A DNA stretch of 64,000 nucleotides, from positions 31,896 through 95,895 of the forward strand of contig JAJRZD010000064.1 of the NCBI GenBank assembly GCA_024275415.1, in the 5' to 3' direction. The notes below the pieces were generated by a model. The model worked only from the letters and a program-made list of their open reading frames with translations. It was not told where the DNA came from and did not search any database. The position numbers and the translations under genes are program-made. The DNA comes from an archaeon (GTDB lineage Archaea; Asgardarchaeota; Thorarchaeia; Thorarchaeales; Thorarchaeaceae). Of this stretch, positions 16,735 through 25,846 are shown one piece after another (position 1 is the first letter of the stretch; each line of letters begins with the position of its first letter).

Positions 16735-18969
16735 ATGAACATAACGAATATTGACGAGATTCCGCTCAACAAAAAGATCCTCACTTTGTTACAGCAATCT
16801 GGAATAACCAAATTGTTCCCACCTCAAACTGAGGTATTTCGGACACCTGTCCTTGAAGGGAAAAACCTTGTATTAGCCATCCCCACAAGTTCTGGAAAGA
16901 CTCTTGTTGCAGAAATATGCATGTTAAAAGCAATATCAGAAGGAAAAGGCAAAGCACTCTATCTCGTCCCTCTAAGATCGCTAGCACAAGAAAAGCACAC
17001 CGAGTTCAAGAAATACGAGCGTTTGGGAATTATCACCGCCATGTCAATTGGGGATTTCGATTCTAAAGGTTCTCAGTTGAGTGATGCAGATATCATTGTC
17101 TTGACTACCGAACGAGCGGACTCCATCATTCGCCATCAACCTGAATGGATGAATGACATTGGCATCATTGTCATCGATGAAGTTCATCTGGTTAATGATT
17201 TCAATCGAGGACCTACATTGGAAATGGTGATAGCAAAGTTGAAGCATCTGCTCCCAGCTGCACAGATTATCGCTCTCAGTGCAACGATTTCCAATGCAGA
17301 TGAAATCGCCGGATGGCTGGAAGGAGAACTTGTTCGGAGTGTTTGGCGACCCGTTGATTTGAAAGAAGGGGTTTACCATGATGGAACAATAAGATTCGAA
17401 GACACCTCTGAGAGAGCAATACCACGTAGGCGTAATGATACACTTGCAAATCTAGTCTGTGACATCATAGATGAAGATGGTCAAGTGTTGATTTTTGTAT
17501 CCTCGCGACGATCGACCGTATCAGTCTGCAGGAACCTCTCAAAGGCAATACGTCCCCTCTTGAGTCCCGAGGTTGCCAATCAACTACATCGCATCGCCAC
17601 TACACTGAACATTGGGCCCTCAACCCCCGCTGCTACTAAAGACCTTGCTTCACTGATGACTAGTGGCATCGCATTTCATCATGCTGGACTTTCCAATACC
17701 GAACGTGCGCTTGTTGAGGATGGTTTTAGAATGAATCTCTTGAAGGCAGTAGTTGCAACTCCTACATTGGCAGCTGGGGTTAATCTTCCTGCAAGGCGCG
17801 TCATTATCCGTGACTACCGGCGATTTGAGCAAAGCCGTGGTAGCTATCCCATCCCAATTCTAGAATACAAACAGATGGCCGGCCGAGCAGGTAGGCCAAA
17901 GTATGATCAGTATGGTGAATCCGTTTTAATTGCAAAAACCGAATCCGAACAAGACTTTTTGTTCGAACACTATCTTCAGTCCGAACCCGAACCGATTTCC
18001 TCTAAACTTGCATCTCAACGAGCTTTGCAGTTCCATCTTCTTTCTGCCATAGCGACACAAATGACTCAAAGCCGCACAGACATCGATGCTCTTCTCGATG
18101 GCACCTTCTATTCCTTCCAATTGGAACGATGGCGGATAACTCATTATGTTGAGCTGGCACTTGATTATCTAGTTCATGGAGGTCTGGTTCAGGTCGACAA
18201 GGCTGGCAATTTCTATGCCACAGCTTTAGGTCAAAGAGCTTCCGAACTGTATATTGACCCCTCAACAGCCATATTATTTCGAGATGCACTGGCCGAAGCT
18301 GATGAACTTTCGGAAATTGGACTACTCCATCTGATGTGTCATAGTGACTACCAACCCGTATCCTATGTTGCACGAACCGAAGTTGAAGAGATTGATTCCA
18401 TCAAAAACGCCAGTGAAGATTACTTCTTGGTGCCTGTACCTGATGGCTGGGATAATCCCGAAGGATACACCCGATTTCTTGCAGAGTTGAAAACAGCACT
18501 CGTCCTACTTGACTGGATTAATGAGATACCCGAGAATACTCTCACTGATAGGTTCAATGTAGGCATGGGTGATGTTCATCGGTACGTCCAATCTGCTGAA
18601 TGGCTTCTATATTCGGCATCTGAGATTGCACGAGTATCGAACCTCTCACATCTCATATCCCCCATACAGAATCTCCGCTCACGCATTAAACATGGTGTAC
18701 GGAGCGAACTTCTTGAACTTGTGACCCTAAAGGGTATTGGGAGGATTCGTGCAAGAATGCTGTATAATCATGGTGTCAAAGGTTTGATTGATGTACATCA
18801 TGTTGCCCAGAGTGAAATTGCAAGGATTCCCAGCATTGGAAACACCCTTGCCGTATCCATCAAGAAGCAGGTCGGAGCAGAAGTAGAGCCCGAACCCTCA
18901 AGAAGTCCCTCTCGACAACTCAGTAAGACCCACTCTGACATCCAACAAAAGATTTCAGACGATTACTAG
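16735..18969 (+). CDS. hel308: Hel308-type superfamily 2 DNA helicase
   Basis: The 744-residue protein carries SF2 motifs: Q-motif region LFPPQTEVF, Walker A AIPTSSGKTL, motif II IDEVHLV, motif III ALSATISNADEIAGW, motif IV-VI regions with HHAGL and QMAGRAGRPK, then a ratchet and helix-hairpin-helix tail (LKGIGRIRARMLYNHG). Hel308 unwinds lagging strands at stalled forks. I chose ATG 16735 because the product then begins at the conserved N-terminal helix; an in-frame ATG at 16681 overlaps mcm. It closes the replication cluster and abuts the convergent deacetylase gene with no gap. Confidence 0.95.
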   Translation: MNITNIDEIPLNKKILTLLQQSGITKLFPPQTEVFRTPVLEGKNLVLAIPTSSGKTLVAEICMLKAISEGKGKALYLVPLRSLAQEKHTEFKKYERLGIITAMSIGDFDSKGSQLSDADIIVLTTERADSIIRHQPEWMNDIGIIVIDEVHLVNDFNRGPTLEMVIAKLKHLLPAAQIIALSATISNADEIAGWLEGELVRSVWRPVDLKEGVYHDGTIRFEDTSERAIPRRRNDTLANLVCDIIDEDGQVLIFVSSRRSTVSVCRNLSKAIRPLLSPEVANQLHRIATTLNIGPSTPAATKDLASLMTSGIAFHHAGLSNTERALVEDGFRMNLLKAVVATPTLAAGVNLPARRVIIRDYRRFEQSRGSYPIPILEYKQMAGRAGRPKYDQYGESVLIAKTESEQDFLFEHYLQSEPEPISSKLASQRALQFHLLSAIATQMTQSRTDIDALLDGTFYSFQLERWRITHYVELALDYLVHGGLVQVDKAGNFYATALGQRASELYIDPSTAILFRDALAEADELSEIGLLHLMCHSDYQPVSYVARTEVEEIDSIKNASEDYFLVPVPDGWDNPEGYTRFLAELKTALVLLDWINEIPENTLTDRFNVGMGDVHRYVQSAEWLLYSASEIARVSNLSHLISPIQNLRSRIKHGVRSELLELVTLKGIGRIRARMLYNHGVKGLIDVHHVAQSEIARIPSIGNTLAVSIKKQVGAEVEPEPSRSPSRQLSKTHSDIQQKISDDY

Positions 18970-20025
18970 TTAGAAGTGAATTCCCTTTAGCTCTGTTTTC
19001 AGCAGCTCGATGACTCTTCTTGTATGAGCCATACTGGTATCACTCTCCGAATATGAATCAGCAAACAAAGTTATAGGTCGTCCAGATAACTCTTCAATTA
19101 GGTTCAATGACTCCTTTTGCATGACCTCAATATTATAACCTCCTTCGAGGAAATATACAAGACGACCTTGTGAGGATCTCTTTGCCATCTCATGGATTCT
19201 TGAGTTCATCATCGCAAAACCGCTCGTAGTCAATCCTAGGGTTGTTAGTGGATCCATAAAATGGGCATCAAATCCCGATGAAATTAAAATAAATTCAGGC
19301 TTGAACGATTCAACAACGGGAGCAATGATTTCATCAAAGGCAAGAGCATATGATTCATCACCTGCTCCAGGATACATTGCGATATTGATATTGTATCCCC
19401 TACCATCACCAGACCCAACCTCCGAAGGTTTCCCCGATCCTGGAAAAAGAGTCCGGCCATCCTGATGCAATCCCACGTACAGGACATCTGAACGCTCATA
19501 AAACGCATTCTGAGTTCCATTCCCGTGATGAGCATCATAATCGATTATCATTACTCTATCAACTCCTCTAATAGAAATCAAATGCTGAGCAGCAACAGCT
19601 ATGTTGTTTATGAAACAGAAACCAAAAGCGCGATCTCTCTCAGCATGGTGTCCAGGCGGACGGCATAATACGAACGCGTTTTTTGTTTCTCCGTCCATCA
19701 CATGGTCGACAGCCATTATCCCTGCCCCAGCCGCATGGAGTGCTGCATCATAGGTGTACGAATTCACCGATGTGTCTAAAGTGAAATATCCACCCCCACC
19801 CTCTGATTTTCTTTTCACCTGTTCAATATACTCAATGTCATGCAAAGGACTTATCTCATCAATACTGGCAGGCGTCGGGGTGACAAGAGACACCATATCT
19901 TCATCGATGTTTCCCTCTTTCTTGATGAATTCGAGAGACGCTGTAAGGCGTTCAGGGGATTCTGGGTGGCTAGGTGACAGAATGTGTTTTGTGAAAATAT
20001 CATGAAAGAATATCTCAGTGTTCAT
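18970..20025 (-). CDS. Histone deacetylase family hydrolase
   Basis: The 351-residue protein has the zinc-hydrolase signature of class II HDAC/AcuC/acetylpolyamine amidohydrolase proteins: HPESPERL, RPPGHHAERDRAFGFCFINNIAVAA, metal-binding DYDAHHGNGTQ, and SSGFDAHFMDPL. It probably removes acyl groups from lysine or polyamines. Which substrate it uses in this organism cannot be read from the sequence. It is convergent with hel308, and upstream lies tRNA-Pro on the other strand. Confidence 0.93.
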   Translation of the reverse strand: MNTEIFFHDIFTKHILSPSHPESPERLTASLEFIKKEGNIDEDMVSLVTPTPASIDEISPLHDIEYIEQVKRKSEGGGGYFTLDTSVNSYTYDAALHAAGAGIMAVDHVMDGETKNAFVLCRPPGHHAERDRAFGFCFINNIAVAAQHLISIRGVDRVMIIDYDAHHGNGTQNAFYERSDVLYVGLHQDGRTLFPGSGKPSEVGSGDGRGYNINIAMYPGAGDESYALAFDEIIAPVVESFKPEFILISSGFDAHFMDPLTTLGLTTSGFAMMNSRIHEMAKRSSQGRLVYFLEGGYNIEVMQKESLNLIEELSGRPITLFADSYSESDTSMAHTRRVIELLKTELKGIHF

Positions 20026-20216
20026 GCAAGATTGCTCCGTTCTTTCTCATCACATGTACAAGCTTTTCCCCGTATATGTTTTGATGCAAAGGGATGCACA
20101 ACATCCTTCGAAACAAACCATATTTCTTACCTTGTAGGTGACCATGTGGCAATGTTTATCTTCAAATCGTAATAGGCATTTCCTTGCTTGTGCATTCAAT
20201 ACAAGCCATTTTGAAT

Positions 20217-20325
20217 GGGCAGGTGGTCTAGATTGGTATGATTCTTGCTTGGGGTTCACCAAGGTGCCATACCTTGGCGAACAATTTGCAAGAGGTCGGG
20301 AGTTCAAATCTCCCCTTGCCCACCA
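20217..20325 (+). tRNA. tRNA-Pro (GGG) with an anticodon-loop intron
   Basis: Acceptor GGGCAGG pairs with CTTGCCC, followed by discriminator A and encoded CCA. The anticodon stem CTTGC/GCAAG carries loop TTGGGG-T after removal of a 32-nt intron (20255-20286) at the canonical 37/38 site. The intron hairpin CCAAGGT/ACCTTGG is strong. The bulge-helix-bulge is slightly relaxed: exon TTGG against intron ACAA gives three of four pairs. The T-arm is GGGAG-TTCAAAT-CTCCC. Confidence 0.93.
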
Positions 20326-20335
20326 TTTTACTATC

Positions 20336-20938
20336 TCATCGCTCTAGGGGAATCTCCCATAACGTTTCATAAATTGGGCCAGTAGGTGTCAGCGTGCTTT
20401 TTTTAATTCGAATATTATCTACCCTCATAGTTCCGACCCTGACATCTCTGGTGGATTCCAAATTATCGACAAATCTTTGTCTGTCCCTCACAAATTTGAC
20501 CCGAGCAATTGTTGCATGAGGCGTGAACTTCCTCCTTTCTTTCTTATATCCGATGTTTGACAGTAAACTATCTGTCTTGGACTTGAGCTGCTCCATCATT
20601 TCGCTGTTCTCAGCAACTCCGACCCAAACAACACGAGGTTTCTGTATTCTGGGAAACACACCCACCCCTTGTATCAAAATCTCAAATGGTGCGAAGTTAA
20701 TTGTAGACAGCTCTAATCTAATTTTCTCAATAGCATCTACTGACAGGTTTCCAAAGAACCGCCATGTGAAATGGATATTGTGGATCTCAACGAATTTCAT
20801 TTTGGCAGCGTCGCGATCCAACCTTGATTGAATCTCTCTGATTACAGAAAGTATTAGCTCGTCCTCAATGTCAATGCTAAGAAAGACACGAAGTAGTTCG
20901 CTCAATCTCAGGTATCTCCTTTTCAATCCGTAATTCAA
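20336..20938 (-). CDS. thpR: RNA 2',3'-cyclic phosphodiesterase
   Basis: This LigT-like 2H phosphoesterase has two HxT-type motifs, here HFTWRF and HATIARV. It also has the linking VGVAENSE region of ThpR, which opens 2',3'-cyclic phosphates at RNA ends. The product from ATG 20938 is 200 residues and carries about 15 extra residues before the usual first strand (RVFLSIDI), so translation may start later at a TTG. It lies next to an intron-containing tRNA gene; a link to tRNA end processing is plausible but not shown. Confidence 0.9.
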   Translation of the reverse strand: MNYGLKRRYLRLSELLRVFLSIDIEDELILSVIREIQSRLDRDAAKMKFVEIHNIHFTWRFFGNLSVDAIEKIRLELSTINFAPFEILIQGVGVFPRIQKPRVVWVGVAENSEMMEQLKSKTDSLLSNIGYKKERRKFTPHATIARVKFVRDRQRFVDNLESTRDVRVGTMRVDNIRIKKSTLTPTGPIYETLWEIPLER

Positions 20939-21018
20939 GCAGCTACATTAGGCTACTGGTCAATGCACCTTAAGATAAGTCTTAAAGCACATGGAGAAAA
21001 AGTCGATGTGGTGAAAGA

Positions 21019-22152
21019 GTGCAATTGAAAAAGCGCAAGGACTCAGGATTGGACTTACCTACAACATCACGCGAATCGACCAAAAAAGCCGAAAAAAAGA
21101 GAAGTCTTGAGGTTCCTGAGGCAAAAAGGGTAGTCATTCACGATATCGGATATCCCTTTAGATTACGAGGAGATCCCAAACCATCCGGTTTGGAGATTGA
21201 CAATGAACAACTCTTTGCAGACTATGCAAGGGAACAATGGGCTGGAAGCATCGTAAAAAAGGGAATGTATCTCTTTGACCGGTATGTCATGCCTGATTTT
21301 GCTTTTCAGGTTATAGAAATCGATCCCCCTGAATCAATAATCACTAGAGATACAGAGATTATTCTGCAATCACAATCAAGGGAATCGAATATTCAAGGGC
21401 CAAAAGTTGAGTTCGATGACATCATCGGCCACGAACCGATAAAACAGAAATGTCGTGTGATATTGAAGTATCTTAGCAATCCCATGGCATTTGGCGAATG
21501 GGCGCCTCGTGCAGTCTTGTTTCATGGTTCTCCCGGTACCGGCAAAACTTTGATGGCACGCGCTCTTGCACACGAGGCCAATGCAGGTATCCTCACCACG
21601 AAAGCATCAGATTTGATTGGTACACATGTAGGTGATGGAGGACGTCGAATTAGTGCGTTGTTTGAGGACGCTCGAAAGATTGCCCCATCAATCTTATTCA
21701 TCGACGAACTGGACGCGATTGGTCTGGCAAGATCCTTTCAATCAATACGTGGTGATGTTTCTGAAGTTGTAACCGCGCTTCTAGCAGAACTTGATCGAAC
21801 TGATGAAGGATCAGGTGTTATAGTGATTGGAGCAACGAATGCTCCCCACCTTATTGATACAGCGATACGAAGCAGGTTCGACTCATCCTTTGAATTCCCA
21901 CTACCGAATGCTGAAGAACGGGAATGCATTCTTGAATTGTATGCAAGGAAACTACCCATACCTCTTGTGTGTGACACCCATTATCTGGCTAGGCTAACTG
22001 ATGGGTTCTCAGGGCGTGATTTGAGGGACAGAGTCCTTAAAGAAGCATTGCACAATGCCATTGCAACAGGGGCTTCAAAAATCACACTCGACGATATACT
22101 CAAGACGATTGAATCGGTAAGAACAAGAAAGTCCCCAGAATACACAATCTAA
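21019..22152 (+). CDS. AAA+ ATPase, Cdc48/PAN-like single-module
   Basis: The 377-residue protein has one AAA module: FDDIIGHEPIKQK, Walker A GSPGTGKTLMA, Walker B ILFIDELDAIG, sensor VIGATNAP, and an arginine-finger region AIRSRFDSSFEF. It has a basic N terminus and no second AAA domain or PAN coiled coil. It starts at GTG 21019 after GGTGA. It probably remodels or unfolds proteins. It is followed closely by the UPF0200 and UPF0201 genes on the same strand. Confidence 0.88.
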   Translation: MQLKKRKDSGLDLPTTSRESTKKAEKKRSLEVPEAKRVVIHDIGYPFRLRGDPKPSGLEIDNEQLFADYAREQWAGSIVKKGMYLFDRYVMPDFAFQVIEIDPPESIITRDTEIILQSQSRESNIQGPKVEFDDIIGHEPIKQKCRVILKYLSNPMAFGEWAPRAVLFHGSPGTGKTLMARALAHEANAGILTTKASDLIGTHVGDGGRRISALFEDARKIAPSILFIDELDAIGLARSFQSIRGDVSEVVTALLAELDRTDEGSGVIVIGATNAPHLIDTAIRSRFDSSFEFPLPNAEERECILELYARKLPIPLVCDTHYLARLTDGFSGRDLRDRVLKEALHNAIATGASKITLDDILKTIESVRTRKSPEYTI

Positions 22153-22199
22153 CTCGACAATTAGTCGTCTAGATAACACAGCTGAACGAGAATAGAACG

Positions 22200-22739
22200 A
22201 TGGATTTAGTAATCATTACAGGTATGCCTGGTGCTGGAAAAGGTTTGTTGGCTGATGCGTTTCGTGTAGCTGGAATTCCAGTAATCGTCATGGGTAATGT
22301 TATCCGGTCTGAAACTAAACGAAGAGGATTAGAACCTAACCCTGCAAATACTAAACAGGTAATGCTAGAGCTAAGACAAAAAGAAGGGCCAGGCGCTGTT
22401 GCGAAGTATTGTATTTCAGAATTAGAACAATACCACTCGCCTACGACTGTAATTGAAGGTTGCAGGAGTCTTGCAGAAATCGATGTATTTGATGACTACG
22501 CCGAGAAGATGACTATAATTGGGGTTCATGCATCTCCTCTCATACGGTTCAAACGATTGATGGAACGTGCTCGACCAGATGCCCCCCCAAATTGGGATGT
22601 TTTCAGGGAACGTGATTTAAGGGAACTATCCGTAGGCTTAGGAGCTGTGATTGCACTAAGCGATATTATGATCATAAATGAATCGAGCATTGAAAAAATG
22701 CAAAAGAACTCGGCTGAGATTGTACAGAGGTTCCTTTGA
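22200..22739 (+). CDS. UPF0200 P-loop kinase-like protein
   Basis: This 179-residue protein of the adenylate-kinase/dephospho-CoA-kinase superfamily has P-loop GMPGAGKG (residues 8-15), then MGNVIRSETKRRG and VIEGCRSLAEI, as in archaeal UPF0200 members. The substrate is unknown. The UPF0201 gene begins two bases after its stop. In several other archaea these two domains are fused in one protein, so the adjacency supports both calls. Confidence 0.85.
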   Translation: MDLVIITGMPGAGKGLLADAFRVAGIPVIVMGNVIRSETKRRGLEPNPANTKQVMLELRQKEGPGAVAKYCISELEQYHSPTTVIEGCRSLAEIDVFDDYAEKMTIIGVHASPLIRFKRLMERARPDAPPNWDVFRERDLRELSVGLGAVIALSDIMIINESSIEKMQKNSAEIVQRFL

Positions 22740-22740
22740 G

Positions 22741-23163
22741 ATGAATACCACGATACGCTGTCCTGTATTTCCAACTGAGGATTTCGATATAATCCTAAAC
22801 GCACTGAGAAATCTTTTTCCTACAGAGTTGTTCACACGTCGGAGTGGCGAGCGTGAAACTTGGATTGAAGCAAAATTCTCAAAGCGCCAATCACTTGATA
22901 CTGTAAGAACCGCTATCCAAGAGCACAGGATCATTGACGCCGTTAAGCGAGTAATAATGTCCACTTGGACTGGAACCGCTTTCATTCTCAAATTTGACAA
23001 ACAAGCTGCTGTTAGAGGAAAAATCAGTATCGTAGACGAGGACGAAGATCCTCCTCTGGGAGCCATTGAACTGTACGTCTATGTGCCCACAGATGAGGAC
23101 TTTGAATACTTTCTTGACTGGTTCACACCTGCAACAAAGGATGGCAGAATCATTCGCAACTAG
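22741..23163 (+). CDS. UPF0201 family protein
   Basis: This 140-residue alpha/beta protein starts NTTIRCPVFPTEDFDIILNALRNLFP and contains repeated charged strands, matching the archaeal UPF0201 family, thought to share a fold with RNA-binding ribosomal-protein-like domains. It is translationally linked to the upstream UPF0200 gene. The exact role is unknown. Its stop overlaps the convergent methyltransferase stop by 4 bp. Confidence 0.8.
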   Translation: MNTTIRCPVFPTEDFDIILNALRNLFPTELFTRRSGERETWIEAKFSKRQSLDTVRTAIQEHRIIDAVKRVIMSTWTGTAFILKFDKQAAVRGKISIVDEDEDPPLGAIELYVYVPTDEDFEYFLDWFTPATKDGRIIRN

Positions 23164-24188
23164 AATGATACACAGAATATCTCCCTTATCAACCCACGAT
23201 GCACGCGAATCCGGATTTGGTGATGGATATACCCACCCATCTGAAGAAAGAGCGAACCGAGGTTCATTCTGCTATCCCCACACATACAAATCATAGGATT
23301 CCCTCCCACTCTTTCTAGACCTGTAAGAAATGAACTTATCACCTCTACAATCCTTGAGCCATGGGTCGAGCTACTTCGTCCATAAGGCGGATCAGTTACT
23401 ATACACTCGACTTCAAAGAGTGGGGGTGACTGGGCATCACCCTTGATCAAACAGAAGTCTGAATGCTGCAGTGTGTGTAGATTAACTTTTGCACCATTGA
23501 GAAGACGCCAGTCCAAATCCATCCCTATCACCCTTGAACCTATCCTTGCTGCCTCAATTAGAATGCCCCCCGCTCCGCAGAAAGGATCCAGAACTATCTG
23601 TCCTGGCATAACCCCTGCAAGATTGCACATGACACTTGCGAGAGATACGTTCATCATACTTGGATGGAAAAAAGGCCTGCTCCTATGGGCTAGACTCGTG
23701 ATATTTCTATACACCCGTGAAAAAGCAGCTTCACACAAATGTGAACCATCCTTCGTCACATATAGCACAAAAGTCACATCAGGATTAGACAGCGAAACAG
23801 GCCACTTTGTCACATCTCCAATTTTTTTCCCAATCATTGATGCAATCCGCCCCCTCTCTCCTGCGTCCAACAGAGAATCAAAATCCAACACTCTCACAGC
23901 GAATCGTATATTCTGATTATCGAACTTTGCAAAAGTTAAATCATGAATATTCTGTTCTATATCATAATGGCTCTTGGTCGAGAATAGGAGTTTCCCTCCC
24001 ATCCTCATGAGAACCATTCTATCCATCAGAAGATTGAAAGTACTTTCATTGCATTTGACTTTCCCAAACCGATTGTCCCAAACAAATGTAGCTGTTTCTC
24101 CGATAGAACGAGTGAATGATTCGAGTTCGGCCTGTCCAAGGGGAATGTTATCACCACGCAAATAAACACAGTACTCCTGCAATGTCAT
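23160..24188 (-). CDS. tRNA (guanine-10 N2) methyltransferase (Trm-G10 type)
   Basis: An N-terminal THUMP-like region (FAVRVLDFD, then IGKKIGDVTKWPVSLSNPDVTFVLYV) precedes a Rossmann methyltransferase with DPFCGAGGILIEAA and the N2-guanine motif DPPYGRSS. This matches archaeal enzymes that methylate G10 of tRNA. I start it at ATG 24188, which leaves a 1-bp gap to the GPN-loop GTPase upstream in the same operon. Confidence 0.9.
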   Translation of the reverse strand: MTLQEYCVYLRGDNIPLGQAELESFTRSIGETATFVWDNRFGKVKCNESTFNLLMDRMVLMRMGGKLLFSTKSHYDIEQNIHDLTFAKFDNQNIRFAVRVLDFDSLLDAGERGRIASMIGKKIGDVTKWPVSLSNPDVTFVLYVTKDGSHLCEAAFSRVYRNITSLAHRSRPFFHPSMMNVSLASVMCNLAGVMPGQIVLDPFCGAGGILIEAARIGSRVIGMDLDWRLLNGAKVNLHTLQHSDFCLIKGDAQSPPLFEVECIVTDPPYGRSSSTHGSRIVEVISSFLTGLERVGGNPMICMCGDSRMNLGSLFLQMGGYIHHQIRIRVHRGLIREIFCVSF

Positions 24189-24189
24189 A

Positions 24190-24954
24190 TCACTCGTAGA
24201 GATTATCTCCCCCAAGCAATATCCTCTGGAATTCACCATACAGAGTTTCGAATCCTATAACTTGTTTGGCTGAAATCGGGATAACTCCTGGGCCACTTCC
24301 TATTTCCCTTATCACTCTCAATATGGCGATGGAATATTCGCGAATCAGTCCCTGTGAGGAATCATCGAGAGCATCCTCAAGCAGATAGGGATCCATCGAC
24401 CAGCCGATTATCTCTTCAACTAGTTCATCAGACAGGATATCGGTCTTACTGAGTAGGTTTAACTGAGGCAATCCAAACCGAATATTGATAGACAATCCTA
24501 GCAACAACGATGATAGGAATCCTGATGGCAACCGGGCAATGTTCGAATCAAGCAGATACAATGAAAGAGCAGAATCCTGTTCTTTGACCCCTGAAACCAT
24601 AAGCGGTCCAGAGCTGCGGTATGCGAACAGTTCCATCTGCCCTGGGCAATCCACTAAGACATAATCCCGTCCTAGGTCGACTACTTCTTCTCGGATCTCG
24701 TTCACATGTCCCACTCCCATATCGAGCGATGCTACAAGCGCACCATTCGGTCCCAGTCCAAACTGTTGCATTATCTCTCCATAATTGACATAATCACGAA
24801 TATCAACATCTGATGTGTATGGGGGGGATTCGACTCCTGGATCTAGATTCACCACTGCTACACTGATTTCGGAAGAGGCTAGCCATTCCTCTAGAGCTGC
24901 AGTAAGCAATGATTTTCCTGAGCCTGCGGTACCCACGATAAACATGAAGAACAT
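24190..24954 (-). CDS. GPN-loop GTPase
   Basis: The 254-residue protein has P-loop GTAGSGKS, the family-defining Gly-Pro-Asn insertion (GLGPNGALVASLDM), a G3-type DCPGQMELF and a G4-like LLSKTD. GPN-loop GTPases dimerise and in eukaryotes assist RNA polymerase assembly; the archaeal role is less clear. ATG 24954 is used; 24945 is an in-frame alternative. It forms an operon with the tRNA methyltransferase. Confidence 0.93.
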   Translation of the reverse strand: MFFMFIVGTAGSGKSLLTAALEEWLASSEISVAVVNLDPGVESPPYTSDVDIRDYVNYGEIMQQFGLGPNGALVASLDMGVGHVNEIREEVVDLGRDYVLVDCPGQMELFAYRSSGPLMVSGVKEQDSALSLYLLDSNIARLPSGFLSSLLLGLSINIRFGLPQLNLLSKTDILSDELVEEIIGWSMDPYLLEDALDDSSQGLIREYSIAILRVIREIGSGPGVIPISAKQVIGFETLYGEFQRILLGGDNLYE

Positions 24955-25083
24955 AAAGCATTACAGATTATCAAGTGCTTTGAGTTCTTTGGTTCTTCTA
25001 TAATCCTGTATTTTCGTCACTTGACGAAGTTACATGTCTGTTTTGCAATAACTCTTATCTGGACAACCACCTTGTTTCGCGTC

Positions 25084-25824
25084 ATGGATCAGAGTGAGGC
25101 GCTGCAGAAACTGGCAGAAACCATGGCCGGAGAAATATGCCTTTCAGAGAACGACCCCGGTGCTGTGATGAAACGATGGCGTGAGCGATTTCAAATTTCA
25201 CAGAAAGATTTGGCAAAACATCTTGATGTTTCTCCATCCGTGATAAGCGACTATGAGAGTGGAAGACGTAAATCTCCACGAGTCGAAACCATCAAACGAT
25301 TTGTAGAAGGTCTCATTGACATGGATGCAGCAAACGGCGGAAGGATTGCAATGGCACTAGAGAAGCTTGTCAGTCCAGAAATTGCCTCTGATGCTATTCT
25401 AGATAGTCGTGAATTTGGTGTTCCAATCCCATCGCGACTCCTTGTTGAAAAGTTAGATTGTAAGGTTCTCACACACAAAAGTCTGTTAGACCGCGATATT
25501 TATGGTTATACTGCCTTGGATAGCGTAAAGGCAATAGTGAATCTTACTCCCCAACAACTACTTCGATTGTATGGTGGGACTACACAGAGGGCTGCGATTC
25601 TTACAAATGTGAAGACCGGCAGGTCTCCTATGGTAGCTATAAAAGCAAGCCAGATTGGCACATCCGTAGCAGTCAAGCCTGCCGTTGTAATATTACAAGG
25701 TGTAAAAGAGCTGGATCCATTGGCAGTACGCATTGCAGACAGCATTCATATTCCTCTCTGTGTATCAAGCATACAAACCCAAGACCGACTGACAAAGGAG
25801 CTACGCTCATTCGAGCCTCCATAA
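25084..25824 (+). CDS. XRE-type HTH regulator with C-terminal sensor-like domain
   Basis: The 246-residue protein contains a lambda-repressor-type helix-turn-helix (WRERFQISQKDLAKHLDVSPSVISDYESGRRKSP, about residues 35-70). A conserved alpha/beta domain of unknown ligand follows (about 110-246, with LTPQQLLRLYGGTTQRAAI). This architecture is common in archaea. The HD phosphohydrolase gene follows after 22 bp and is probably co-transcribed. Confidence 0.85.
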   Translation: MDQSEALQKLAETMAGEICLSENDPGAVMKRWRERFQISQKDLAKHLDVSPSVISDYESGRRKSPRVETIKRFVEGLIDMDAANGGRIAMALEKLVSPEIASDAILDSREFGVPIPSRLLVEKLDCKVLTHKSLLDRDIYGYTALDSVKAIVNLTPQQLLRLYGGTTQRAAILTNVKTGRSPMVAIKASQIGTSVAVKPAVVILQGVKELDPLAVRIADSIHIPLCVSSIQTQDRLTKELRSFEPP

Positions 25825-25846
25825 AAACTCCAAACGGTGATTAATA

